Shown here: positions 9,631-18,441 of the stretch, piece by piece | Position numbering within the stretch: position 1 is the first letter of the stretch | Layout of the letters: each line of letters starts with the position of its first letter | Source of the DNA: Desulfosporosinus sp. Sb-LF | GTDB taxonomy: Bacteria > Bacillota > Desulfitobacteriia > Desulfitobacteriales > Desulfitobacteriaceae | DNA: 64,000 nt | Direction: 5' to 3' | Assembly (NCBI RefSeq): GCF_004766055.1 | Contig: NZ_SPQR01000008.1 | Coordinates: 62,001 to 126,000 of the forward strand | Notes under the pieces: model-generated | The model's input: the letters and a program-made list of their open reading frames with translations, nothing else | The model's database searches: none | Told to the model about the DNA's origin: nothing | Position numbers and translations under genes: made by a program

Positions 9631-9653
9631 TACGCCTGTTTCTATTTATAGTC

Positions 9654-9730
9654 ATTCAGCTGATCTTCAGCAAACACTCAATTAACATTCAGGTAGCGTT
9701 TAGGCTCGATTCAGGAACGAGAGTTATAGT
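9654..9730 (+). promoter_or_regulatory. six tandem 11-bp TTCAG repeats plus -10 box of the glycosylation operon
   Basis: Hexamers start at 9654, 9665, 9676, 9687, 9698 and 9709, all 11 bp apart: four perfect NTTCAG and two degenerate (ACTCAA, GTTTAG). The last ends at 9714, 10 bases before TATAGT (9725-9730), matching the geometry upstream of the two-component system. No good -35 is present apart from the repeats, which suggests an activator-dependent promoter. Confidence 0.72.
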
Positions 9731-9798
9731 AATGGAGAACCAAGAGAACGGAACGATGCGACGTCAGACATTAATTTGTAAAGGAGTTTTCTGAAACA

Positions 9799-12003
9799 AT
9801 GAAATTATTAAAATCTAAACATATTGATCCGTTACTGATTGGAATTTGCTTATTAGCCGCTTTTTTAAATATCTACGGTATTTGGAAGGACCAATATGCT
9901 AATGCCTATTACACAGCTGCAGTCACTAGTATGCTGCAAAGTCTTCACAACTTCTTCTTCGCTTCCTTTGATCCGGGGGGGTTCGTGACCGTGGATAAAC
10001 CTCCCGTAGCATTCTGGATCCAGACGATGTTCGCATCGGTGTTTGGTGTGCATGGCTGGAGTGTCATTTTGCCGCAAGCTCTGGCAGGAGTAGGGTCTGT
10101 ACTGCTAATTTACGCACTTATTAAACCATCTTTTGGTAAAACAGCAGCTCGGTTCTCAGCTTTAGTAGCCGCCTGTACCCCGATCGCAGTGGCTGCAAGC
10201 CGCTCAAATAATGTCGATAGTTTATTGGTTTTCACGCTTCTCTCTGTAACTTGGATGTTATTCAAGGCTATTAAAACAAAAAAGTGGAGTTGGTCCATCG
10301 CTGCTTTTTCTACGATCGGGGTAGGTTTTAATATCAAAATGCTCCAAGCTTATATGGTACTGCCTGCCTTTTATCTATTTTATTTAATTGCTTTCAAGGT
10401 TAATTGGAAAAAGAAAATGGGTGTGCTTGCCGCCTCAACTGTAGCCTTGTTGATTGTATCGTTATCATGGCCCCTCATTGTAGACAGCATTCCGAAGGAA
10501 AACCGTCCTTATGTTGGTAGCAGTCAAACAAATTCGGTGTTGGAACTGGCATTCGGTTATAACGGCATTTCTCGCCTCACAGGTCAGGGAGGACCAGGAG
10601 GCGGCAATCGAGCAGGAGATGGTGGCGGAATTCCTGCTTCGCAGGAAATGTCCGGGCAAAGGCAAGATGACGGAGGGCAGATGCCTACAGGACTGCAAGG
10701 TCAACCATTGACTGGCCAAAGTTCAGATGGCGGTGGATTAAGTCAAAACTCGGCTGGGCAGAACCCAGCCATTGATGACAATAATTCAAACCGTCAAATG
10801 AGAGATGGTGGCCCAGGTGGTGGAGCGCCGGGCGATGGAGGTAATGGAGGCAATGGTATGTTCAACACTGGAACGGCCGGACCGCTCCGCTTATTCCAAC
10901 CCCAGTTATCTGGACAAATCAGTTGGCTGCTTCCTTTTGCCTTGTTGGCAGCGGTCGGCCTGTTGCTTGGAATTCGTCCCAAAAAACCACTGACCGATAA
11001 GCAGAAAGAAAGCCTATTTTGGCTGGCTTGGTTAATACCTATGATGGGGTTCTTCAGTGTAGCAGGGTTTTTTCATCAGTACTATCTAATTATGTTAGCT
11101 CCACCTATTGCAGCTCTGACAGGAGCAGGTTGGGTAGAACTCTTTAACTTTAACCGCAACCGCGAAGGCTGGAAACGATGGTTGCTGCCAGTGGGATTTT
11201 TAGGAACGACAGCTTTTGAGATCTATATTCTATTGCCTTATAAGACACAAATCGGCTTAGGTTTGCCAATTGCTGTAGGGGTTGTAGGAATCGTGGTTTC
11301 CCTCATTCTATGCTTACCTCTATCCACTCGAACTTTGGGGCGTGAACTAAAAATCTCGATCTCCAGAGTAGCTGCTTTGGGAGGAATTTTGATACTACTA
11401 GTAGCTCCGCTTTATTGGGCTACTACGCCGCTCATCTACGGAGATAACGCCATGATGCCAGCAGCAGGACCGCAAAATGGAGCGGGTATGCACGGCCAAG
11501 GTCCGGGACAAGACCAGGCGCAGGCCCAGTCGAAAGTTCAAGTACAAGATCAAACGCAGAATCTAACACAAGATCAGACACACGTTCAGGCGCCTAACCA
11601 ATCACAAGGCCAGCCCCAAGAAAATGTTGACACACAATTACTTGCTTATCTAACCGCCAACAATACGGGTGAAAAATACCTATTTGCAACGACCAACGCT
11701 GGCACAGCCGAAGCCTACATTATTAATACCGGTAAGGCAGTGATGGCGATGGGCGGGTTTTCTGGCTCCGATCCTATCCTCACCGTAGACAAATTAAAAC
11801 AAATGGTTGCTAACAAAGAGGTCAAATATTTCTTGAGTTCCTCCGGCGGACCAGGAGGAGGAAGCTCAGACGTTCAGGCATGGATTATCCAAAACGGGAA
11901 AGTAGTCCCGCAGACAGAGTGGCAGTCAAGCACGAATAATGGGAATTTCCAGGGAGGTAAGGGTATGAACGGCTCCCAAACTTTATACGAAATCAAATTT
12001 TAA
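9799..12003 (+). CDS. GT39-like membrane glycosyltransferase (YkcB/ArnT type)
   Basis: A 734-residue multispan glycosyltransferase of the dolichyl/undecaprenyl-phosphate-sugar type. The N-terminal half has YYTAAVTSML and DKPPVAFWIQ, the conserved acidic/lumenal loop of the family, then about ten helices. Two low-complexity extracytoplasmic stretches stand out: a Gly/Gln-rich region at about 262-360 and a Gln-rich one at about 559-610. The C-terminus is an extracellular domain with a GGPGGGSSDVQ loop. AAAGGAG lies at 9780-9786, with the ATG at 9799. B. subtilis ykcB-ykcC has the same pairing with a GT2 gene. Acceptor unknown. Confidence 0.88.
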   Translation: MKLLKSKHIDPLLIGICLLAAFLNIYGIWKDQYANAYYTAAVTSMLQSLHNFFFASFDPGGFVTVDKPPVAFWIQTMFASVFGVHGWSVILPQALAGVGSVLLIYALIKPSFGKTAARFSALVAACTPIAVAASRSNNVDSLLVFTLLSVTWMLFKAIKTKKWSWSIAAFSTIGVGFNIKMLQAYMVLPAFYLFYLIAFKVNWKKKMGVLAASTVALLIVSLSWPLIVDSIPKENRPYVGSSQTNSVLELAFGYNGISRLTGQGGPGGGNRAGDGGGIPASQEMSGQRQDDGGQMPTGLQGQPLTGQSSDGGGLSQNSAGQNPAIDDNNSNRQMRDGGPGGGAPGDGGNGGNGMFNTGTAGPLRLFQPQLSGQISWLLPFALLAAVGLLLGIRPKKPLTDKQKESLFWLAWLIPMMGFFSVAGFFHQYYLIMLAPPIAALTGAGWVELFNFNRNREGWKRWLLPVGFLGTTAFEIYILLPYKTQIGLGLPIAVGVVGIVVSLILCLPLSTRTLGRELKISISRVAALGGILILLVAPLYWATTPLIYGDNAMMPAAGPQNGAGMHGQGPGQDQAQAQSKVQVQDQTQNLTQDQTHVQAPNQSQGQPQENVDTQLLAYLTANNTGEKYLFATTNAGTAEAYIINTGKAVMAMGGFSGSDPILTVDKLKQMVANKEVKYFLSSSGGPGGGSSDVQAWIIQNGKVVPQTEWQSSTNNGNFQGGKGMNGSQTLYEIKF

Positions 12004-12020
12004 AAAGTAGGAGGCAGAGT

Positions 12021-12989
12021 ATGAACGCAGATATTCGTTATTCCATAGTTATTCCCGTCTACAACGAAGAAGCTGTCATTGACCAAACTTATCGGCGTTT
12101 GAAGCAGGTCATGGATTTAACAAAAGAGCCTTATGAGTTAATTTTCGTGAACGATGGTAGCTGCGATCATACGACTGCTATGATCAAAGGTTTTAGAGAT
12201 CAGGATGTTGCTGTGAAGCTGATAACGTTTTCCCGTAATTTTGGCCATCAAATTGCCATTACGGCTGGGATGGACTACGCGTCAGGTGCGGCTGTGGTTG
12301 TAATTGACGCAGATTTACAGGATCCGCCCGAGCTGATTTTGGATATGATTGCGAAGTGGAAAGAAGGGTTTGGCGTCGTTTACGCCAAACGGACGAAGCG
12401 GAAGGGAGAAACATTTTTTAAAAAACAAACTGCCCGTTTGTTTTACCGAATTTTGAAAGCTTCCACGGATCTTGAGATCCCGACGGATACTGGCGATTTT
12501 CGCTTATTGGATCGAAGAGTGTGTGAAGAACTAAAACGGCTGCCTGAGAAAAACCGTTACGTTCGCGGCTTAGTAAGTTGGGTTGGCTTCCGACAAACGG
12601 CTGTTGAGTATGAAAGGGATGAACGGCTGGCCGGTGAGACGAAGTATCCTCTGAAAAAGATGATCAAGCTAAGTTTGGACGGCCTAACTTCCTTTTCCTT
12701 TAAGCCCCTCAAAATGGCGAACTATGCCGGAGTCGTACTCATCACTTCTGGATTAACCTACTTGTTAGTCTTGTTATTTCTAAAGATATTATCCCCTGCG
12801 GTTATCGCAGGTTGGAATCTGATTATGGCGATGCAACTGGTGTTAAGCGGCATTCTTCTGACGATGATGGGAATTATCGGAGAATATATCGGACGTATAT
12901 ACGATGAAACAAGAGATCGGCCCTTATATATTGTGAGTGAATGCCATGGAATGATGAAAAAAGAACGGAATGTTAAGAGGGTTGTCTAA
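12021..12989 (+). CDS. GT2 polyprenyl-phosphate glycosyltransferase (YkcC/DPM1-like)
   Basis: Predicted to load a sugar from a nucleotide donor onto undecaprenyl phosphate for the neighbouring GT39 enzyme. The GT-A core shows VIPVYNEE, FVNDGS and the metal-binding DADLQDPPE. Two C-terminal membrane helices (about 235-258 and 268-292) are typical of GtrB/DPM-like enzymes. 322 residues. GTAGGAGGC precedes the ATG, 17 bases after the GT39 stop. Confidence 0.92.
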   Translation: MNADIRYSIVIPVYNEEAVIDQTYRRLKQVMDLTKEPYELIFVNDGSCDHTTAMIKGFRDQDVAVKLITFSRNFGHQIAITAGMDYASGAAVVVIDADLQDPPELILDMIAKWKEGFGVVYAKRTKRKGETFFKKQTARLFYRILKASTDLEIPTDTGDFRLLDRRVCEELKRLPEKNRYVRGLVSWVGFRQTAVEYERDERLAGETKYPLKKMIKLSLDGLTSFSFKPLKMANYAGVVLITSGLTYLLVLLFLKILSPAVIAGWNLIMAMQLVLSGILLTMMGIIGEYIGRIYDETRDRPLYIVSECHGMMKKERNVKRVV

Positions 12990-12990
12990 T

Positions 12991-13377
12991 ATGTCGAAGC
13001 GTTCTCTGGAGTTTATGAAGTTCTGCCTGGTAGGGACAGTAAATACGGGTGTCGATTTTGTCGTATTTACTGTTCTCTCCAATTTGGGTGTTCTGTTGTT
13101 AATAGCGCAATGTGTCTCCTACACCTGTGGAGTATTGAATAGTTTTCTATTGAACCGGACGTGGACTTTCAGAGGACGCGGTCAATCCTCCGGGCAGTTG
13201 ATCCGATTCTTGGTACTAAATCTAGGTACGTTGATAATCACTTACGGATTGTTAGTCTACTTTCACAATTCCCTAGCATGGCCATTGATCGTCTGTAAAT
13301 TGGTGGCAACGTGCGCTAGTCTTGGGATTAATTATGTAGGAAGCCGTTTGTGGATTTTTTCGCCAATCTCACTATAG
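12991..13377 (+). CDS. GtrA-like polytopic membrane protein
   Basis: 128 residues with four predicted helices; matches the GtrA family (FCLVGTVNTGVDF near the N-terminus, then SYTCGVLNSFLLNRTWTF). GtrA proteins are proposed to flip lipid-linked sugars or present them to the transferase. I chose ATG 12991 (residue 8 of the longest frame) because the GAGGGTTG ribosome site precedes it; it directly abuts the GT2 stop. Position between the GT2 and GalU genes supports the role. Confidence 0.88.
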   Translation: MSKRSLEFMKFCLVGTVNTGVDFVVFTVLSNLGVLLLIAQCVSYTCGVLNSFLLNRTWTFRGRGQSSGQLIRFLVLNLGTLIITYGLLVYFHNSLAWPLIVCKLVATCASLGINYVGSRLWIFSPISL

Positions 13378-13394
13378 AATTGGAGGGTTATAGT

Positions 13395-14297
13395 ATGAAA
13401 ATTAGAAAAGCCGTTATCCCGGCAGCTGGTTTGGGTACGAGATTTTTACCCGCCACCAAAGCCCAACCTAAGGAAATGCTGCCGATCGTTGACAAACCTG
13501 CCATCCAATATATCGTGGAAGAAGCGGTACAGTCGGGCATAGAAAGTATACTCATTGTAACGGGCAGAAACAAGAAATCTATTGAAGATCATTTTGACAA
13601 GTCTGTGGAACTCGAACAAATGCTGTGGGAAAAGGGGAAAACTGATTTACTAAGCGAGATCCAAACTATTAGCAATATGGTCAACATTCATTATATCCGC
13701 CAAAGGGAACCGCTTGGTTTGGGGCATGCCATTCTTTGCGCGGAGCAATTTATTGGCGACGAACCGTTTGCTGTTCTGCTTGGCGACGATATTATGGTTT
13801 CCGATCCTCCTGCTTTAAAGCAGCTGATCAATGTCTTTGAAACGGATGATACAACTGTTGTTGGCGTCCAGCCGGTGCATCCGGCGGAGGTCAGCAAATA
13901 TGGCATTATCTCGGCTGTGGCACAACATAACAAGATTTTACAAGTAAGAGATCTGATTGAAAAGCCCACTCTAGCCAATGCTCCTTCCAATTTGGCAATC
14001 ATGGGTAGGTATATCTTAAAGCCGTCTATTTTTCCTTTTCTCAAAACCCAAGAAAGAGGAGCGGGGAACGAGTATCAGCTAACAGATGCCTTACGAGAAG
14101 TATGTCTTCAGGAAGGTCTGCTTGGGCTGGAGTTGAAGGGAGAACGCTACGATATAGGGGATAAGTTTGGTTATATGAAGGCAATCATTGAAATGGGGCT
14201 ACAGAGGGAAGAACTACAACCACAGCTGATTGATTATTTGCATCGAGTGCTTAAAAAGCAACATAGTAGGAATCGGCCGAAAAAGGCGGCGGTATGA
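13395..14297 (+). CDS. galU: UTP-glucose-1-phosphate uridylyltransferase
   Basis: Makes UDP-glucose, the likely donor for the operon. The nucleotidyltransferase signature AAGLGTRFLPATKAQPKEMLP is at 12-32 (quoted in part: GLGTRFLPATK), with the DDIMV metal site at about 133 and the EKP segment at about 181. The start is ATG 13395, after GGAGGG at 13381-13386; the upstream in-frame extension overlaps gtrA. 300 residues is normal. Confidence 0.95.
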   Translation: MKIRKAVIPAAGLGTRFLPATKAQPKEMLPIVDKPAIQYIVEEAVQSGIESILIVTGRNKKSIEDHFDKSVELEQMLWEKGKTDLLSEIQTISNMVNIHYIRQREPLGLGHAILCAEQFIGDEPFAVLLGDDIMVSDPPALKQLINVFETDDTTVVGVQPVHPAEVSKYGIISAVAQHNKILQVRDLIEKPTLANAPSNLAIMGRYILKPSIFPFLKTQERGAGNEYQLTDALREVCLQEGLLGLELKGERYDIGDKFGYMKAIIEMGLQREELQPQLIDYLHRVLKKQHSRNRPKKAAV

Positions 14298-14313
14298 AAG
14301 GAGCACCTAACTA

Positions 14314-15885
14314 GTGGTATTCAAGAAGCATATTCTTAAAATAAGCTTGTTAGTGATTCTAGTATTAGCCTCAGTCTTTTGCATTACAACCTTGAAGAGT
14401 TATAGCGGTAATGCTACTCAATCCACTCAAACTAAAATTGCCTATAGTAACTCGTTTGCAAGTCAAAATGCACCTCAAGAACCAGGCTGGCAGTCCCAAC
14501 CTTCAGATGCAAGTCAGAGAACGGTATCCCCACACGCAGGTGGGCCAAATGGAATGAAAAGTATGAGTACGAATGCGAGTGCAAATTATTCCTCCCAAGT
14601 TATTGCCTATGCTGTTATCTTTTTATTGCTTTTCCTTGCAGCCTATTACCTTGTTATTAAGAAAAAGGCTAAAATCCAGCCTTGTAATGCAAAACTACTG
14701 ATTCTGACCATACTCGGTGTGGGTTTGCTCTTGCGGATTCCTCTGGCCATGTTGATTAGCGGCCATCCTTTTGATCTAAGTACATTTAAAAACTGGGCAA
14801 CCACTGCTGCCAATAATTTCTTCCAATTCTATCAAGGACGTAACGCCAGTGATTATCCGCCTTTGTATATCTACGTTTTATTTCTCATTGGGAAAATCGG
14901 GAATTTATCTGCACTGAGTCCCTATTTCACGTTGCTTTTAAAGCTACCATCCATCGTTGCGGATATCGCCTCGTCCTTTCTGTTATACAAACTCGCGAAG
15001 AAATATCTCTCTTTGGAAATCAGCATCCTGATAGCCGCATTTTACACCTTCAACCCAGCTGTATTTATTAATTCAACGATATGGGGTCAGGTGGATTCCC
15101 TCTTCACATTAATCATTATTTCCGCGATTGTTCTGCTTTCGGAAAAGAAAATCGGCGTTGCCACTGTCTTGTTTACTGCAGCTGTTCTTATGAAACCGCA
15201 AGGGATTATCTTTCTCCCCGTACTTTTCTTTGAACTGATTAGGCAAAAAACTCTGAGGAGTTGGATAAAAGTAATTATCTCTGCCTTGGTTACGGGCATA
15301 GTGATTGTACTTCCATTTTCTTTGAATACGAACGGTCTTTGGATTTTCAAACTCTTTGCAAGTACGCTAAGGGAGTACCCTTATGCTTCTGTTAACGCTT
15401 TTAACTTTTTCAGTTTGCTGGGAGCGAACTTTGTAAAGGATGCAGGCACACTATTTGTATTCAGTTATCATACCTGGGGACTGATTGCGATTGTCATGAT
15501 CACAGCATTCTCATGGTTTCTTTTCATTAAAGGAAAGAACAGGATATATGCTTCTGTTGTAGCACTCCTCCTGATCGTCGGTGTCTTCACGTTTTCTACT
15601 AGAATGCATGAACGATATATGTTTCCTGCCGTTGCCTTAGCAATTTTAGCCTTTATTTACCTTAAGGATAAACGATTGGTGTTGTTAGCCGCTGGCTATA
15701 GCACGACGATCTATATTAATACTCACTTTGTTCTTTATGAAACGCAGAACGGTATAAATTCTATTGCATTTGGCCCGACTCTGGCCGCCACCTCTCTCTT
15801 AAATGTCTTGTTGTTCGTATACCTTTGTAAGGTTTTATATGAGATTGTCACGGAAAGGAGGGGATGTTGCAAAGTAATAACGTAA
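14314..15885 (+). CDS. multispan glycosyltransferase (GT87/mannosyltransferase-like)
   Basis: A 523-residue protein with an N-terminal helix (8-25), a polar Ser/Gln-rich external segment to about 95, then some ten helices. The acidic loop HPFDLSTFKNWA and DYPPLYIYVLF resemble the lumenal catalytic region of GT-C enzymes; the motif FNPAVFINSTIWGQVDS is conserved among bacterial GT87/PIG-M-like proteins. GTG start at 14314 with AAAGGAG at 14297-14303. Last gene of the glycosylation operon. Donor and acceptor unknown. Confidence 0.8.
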   Translation: MVFKKHILKISLLVILVLASVFCITTLKSYSGNATQSTQTKIAYSNSFASQNAPQEPGWQSQPSDASQRTVSPHAGGPNGMKSMSTNASANYSSQVIAYAVIFLLLFLAAYYLVIKKKAKIQPCNAKLLILTILGVGLLLRIPLAMLISGHPFDLSTFKNWATTAANNFFQFYQGRNASDYPPLYIYVLFLIGKIGNLSALSPYFTLLLKLPSIVADIASSFLLYKLAKKYLSLEISILIAAFYTFNPAVFINSTIWGQVDSLFTLIIISAIVLLSEKKIGVATVLFTAAVLMKPQGIIFLPVLFFELIRQKTLRSWIKVIISALVTGIVIVLPFSLNTNGLWIFKLFASTLREYPYASVNAFNFFSLLGANFVKDAGTLFVFSYHTWGLIAIVMITAFSWFLFIKGKNRIYASVVALLLIVGVFTFSTRMHERYMFPAVALAILAFIYLKDKRLVLLAAGYSTTIYINTHFVLYETQNGINSIAFGPTLAATSLLNVLLFVYLCKVLYEIVTERRGCCKVIT

Positions 15886-15934
15886 GACTACCGTGATTAA
15901 TGTAAACGAATAATCGAAGGAGGGATTTTTTAGA

Positions 15935-16012
15935 TTGAAGAAATTGTATCAACTTAATAAATCTATAAGGAAATCCTGGCTAGCGTCCTTCAGGCCAACA
16001 AGACATATTTAA
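15935..16012 (+). other. possible 25-residue peptide or 5' gene remnant
   Basis: GAAGGAGG at 15916-15923 is followed by a TTG-started, lysine/arginine-rich frame of 25 codons. The ribosome site is good but nothing else supports a gene. It could be the start of a truncated gene. The rest of the 15886-16302 gap holds the hairpin at 16071 and no other coding signal. Confidence 0.2.
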
Positions 16013-16070
16013 ACAGGTATTGGCCTCTTTAACATAACTTCGAAAACTTTGATGCCTAATAGGAAAATAT

Positions 16071-16129
16071 ATTATAGAGATTTTAGACTTTCTCTCGCAC
16101 ATTAGGGAAAGACCTTCAATCTCTATAAT
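16071..16129. repeat. long interrupted inverted repeat in intergenic region
   Basis: ATTATAGAGATT (16071-16082) and AATCTCTATAAT (16118-16129) are exact complements. Inside them CTTTCTCT and AGGGAAAG pair with one wobble, giving a long stem with an internal bulge. There is no strong T tract, so it may be a structured RNA, a small mobile-element relic or a weak terminator. Confidence 0.55.
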
Positions 16130-16302
16130 TTTATGAATGCAAATAAGTTTAGGATATTTCAATACCTGACGAAAAACTGTTAAGATTTTGTGAAACTATG
16201 CGAATGTTTAAGATAGCCACAGGAAACTCCTTTTTCTCGTCGAATATACATACACGTAATGTAGTTTGAGTATAGATCACGGATCAGAGGAGTGAATGAG
16301 AG

Positions 16303-17211
16303 ATGCTATCAATAATTGCTGGACTCGCTTTAAGTGCCCAAATTTATACACATCAACCGTCCGTTCAAGAACAACCTGCTCACCGTTTACCTAGTTCCAG
16401 CATACATGTGTCGGATCGTCGCAGAAATGTAAATAATTTATCTGTTACTCAAACAACCCTTTCACAGTCGGCAAATTCAAGTATTACGCTAAAAGCTGGG
16501 GACGATAGAGTGACCAATAATTTGCTCAAATCAGCTGTAAAGATCATTAACCAGACATCTTTGCCGATTTTGAGTAAATATGCTGGCTCGACACCTTCTC
16601 AGGCTGTGAACATTGTTTTATTTTCCAGTCCTAAAACTTACGGAAATGCTTTGCTTCAGGCTGGTATCCCAGCTAGTGAAATATCTGTCTACACGGCTAA
16701 TACTGGTGGAATTACGATTGGCTCTAATATCTGGATTCCTCTTTATAATCTACAAGACATTTCACAGTTGGCTAATGTGATGACCCATGAATTGACACAC
16801 GTTACCTTTAACCAAGCAGGGTCTGGCGATAAAATGCCTACATGGGTCAACGAAGGAGCTGCTTGGCGAGACGGTTTATTAGCTGAACAACAACTCGACT
16901 CTTATGGAACAGCTCTTGAAATGCTAACTCAACAAAGAGGAGTTCAGCAAGCAGTTGGCAATGGTCAGTTACTTCCTCTAACGGCCACAGAACAAAACAT
17001 CATTACTGCCAATTACAATGTAGAATACGAGGATTTTATGGCTGTAGAATCCCTGATTAAGCAATTTGGTACCGATCAGTTTATTACTTTCTTAAAAGCT
17101 GCAACAGCAAAGCAACAAGACGCAAACGAAGCTTTCCAAACAACCTACAAGTTAAGTATGGATGATTTTCAAAAAAGCTTCTTAGGGCAATTGCTTGATC
17201 AAACGAAATAG
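16303..17211 (+). CDS. secreted or membrane-anchored gluzincin-like metallopeptidase
   Basis: 302 residues with a short hydrophobic N-terminus (MLSIIAGLALSAQIY) that could act as a signal or anchor. The zinc motif MTHELTHVTFN (about residue 162) supplies HExxH in the variant form HELTH, and WVNEGAAW (about 184) supplies the downstream glutamate, as in peptidase MA/M1-like gluzincins. CAGAGGAG precedes the ATG. It is followed by a strong terminator and looks monocistronic. Substrate unknown. Confidence 0.8.
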   Translation: MLSIIAGLALSAQIYTHQPSVQEQPAHRLPSSSIHVSDRRRNVNNLSVTQTTLSQSANSSITLKAGDDRVTNNLLKSAVKIINQTSLPILSKYAGSTPSQAVNIVLFSSPKTYGNALLQAGIPASEISVYTANTGGITIGSNIWIPLYNLQDISQLANVMTHELTHVTFNQAGSGDKMPTWVNEGAAWRDGLLAEQQLDSYGTALEMLTQQRGVQQAVGNGQLLPLTATEQNIITANYNVEYEDFMAVESLIKQFGTDQFITFLKAATAKQQDANEAFQTTYKLSMDDFQKSFLGQLLDQTK

Positions 17212-17226
17212 ATATCCTGCACATGC

Positions 17227-17259
17227 TAAACCCCGAGTGTCATTGACACTCGGGGTTTA
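17227..17259. terminator. terminator between convergent genes
   Basis: Perfect 16-bp palindrome, TAAACCCCGAGTGTCA and complement. The T/A-rich flanks let it serve both the peptidase gene (+) and the EamA gene (-). Confidence 0.85.
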
Positions 17260-17337
17260 GCAATAAACGTTTAACTAAAAGGTTGGAAGCATTAAGTCTT
17301 GATTCAGGAACATGCTAAAGTAGTAATCTTGGCCAGG

Positions 17338-18267
17338 CTATAGGGATTTTCTATATGAGTTTTTTAAATAATTAACCCTTGATTCAGGTCGTGTGGCTAA
17401 ATATACGCCGGTAATTACAATGGCGGCGCTCATGAGTTTAATCAAAGTGATCGACTCACCTAAGATTGTCACAGACTGGATAATCGTAAAGATCGGTACC
17501 AAATTAATAAAAATGGCTGTGCGAGGTGCACCAATACGTTGAATGGCAATCATCTGAAAAAGGTAACCCAATACCGAAGCAAACACGCTCATATATAGAA
17601 TGGAGAGCCATCCCCGCGCTGTCGCTGCAAATAGATATGTGGCAGGGTTTTCCCACAAAACGAAAGGAACGGAAACAACAACACAGATCAGGAAAGTATA
17701 GGCAGTGACCATGAGCGGCGATAGAAGGTATTGTTTCATATATCGTCTACTAAGTAGCGAATAGATAGCAAAACAACAGACAGCAATTAGCATCAGTAAA
17801 TCACCTTTGTTGAATTGAAATTGGGATATTAGCTGCAAATCTCCATTCGTAATGAAGAGAAAGACGCCACTGAAAGACAGAAAAATTCCAAATAATCTCA
17901 AGGGAGTTAATCGTTCGCCGAAGAACATGGCAGCCAGAAGTGTCGTGACCATGGGATTAATAGCTCCGATGAGTGACGAATTCATTGCCGTAGTATAGTT
18001 TAGTGAACTAAAAAACAATGCGTGATAACAAAAAGTGCCAACGAATCCAAGCAAGATAAGCGCGGGCCATTGTCTACCGCGTGGTAAAAGGTTTCCCGGC
18101 TCTTTGATATACAAAATTGCAAAAATCAAGGGCAAAGCGAAAAGGAAACGAAAGAAAGTCAATGCAAATGGGGGGAATTCTCCTACGGCAATTTTGCCAG
18201 TAATAAATGCACCAGACCAAAAAACAGTGGTCAGTACCATTAACAAACGGATTTGTTTATCGGACAT
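17338..18267 (-). CDS. EamA/DMT-family transporter
   Basis: 309 residues, ten predicted helices in two EamA repeats. The first repeat has FFRFLFALPLIFA and the second opens with GDLLMLIAVCCFAIYSLLSRR. It ends with ESRVNYLKNSYRKSL in the cytoplasm. The family exports metabolites or amino acids and the substrate cannot be predicted. AAGGAGAG lies just upstream of the ATG on the minus strand. It is divergent from polA. Confidence 0.88.
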   Translation of the reverse strand: MSDKQIRLLMVLTTVFWSGAFITGKIAVGEFPPFALTFFRFLFALPLIFAILYIKEPGNLLPRGRQWPALILLGFVGTFCYHALFFSSLNYTTAMNSSLIGAINPMVTTLLAAMFFGERLTPLRLFGIFLSFSGVFLFITNGDLQLISQFQFNKGDLLMLIAVCCFAIYSLLSRRYMKQYLLSPLMVTAYTFLICVVVSVPFVLWENPATYLFAATARGWLSILYMSVFASVLGYLFQMIAIQRIGAPRTAIFINLVPIFTIIQSVTILGESITLIKLMSAAIVITGVYLATRPESRVNYLKNSYRKSL

Positions 18268-18387
18268 TTTAACTCTCCTTCTATATAGTTAGCCTAATAT
18301 AGGTTACTACTAAAGTATTAACAGCTAATTGTACTAATCTATAGAAAAGTAGTCAATTGCAAAAAAACGAGTTAGCGGTGCAATTGT

Positions 18388-18429
18388 TTGTTAGAAAGCA
18401 GTCGGTATGATATAGTGAAATGCGAAAGA
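18388..18429 (+). repeat. 42-bp dispersed repeat carrying the polA promoter (copy 1)
   Basis: Matches 25306-25347 with one mismatch over 42 bases. It contains TTGTTA (18388-18393) and TATAGT (18411-18416) with a 17-base spacer, a credible sigma-A promoter for polA. Confidence 0.75.
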
Positions 18430-18441
18430 ATGGGGGTTTTC

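Noticed and set aside
9561-9794. 77-codon frame before the GT39 gene
   Set aside because: It covers the hairpin repeat and the 11-bp repeat array, which better explain the sequence.
18388-18441. N-terminal extension of PolA
   Set aside because: These codons overlap the promoter repeat and do not match the family; the start at 18442 has the ribosome site.
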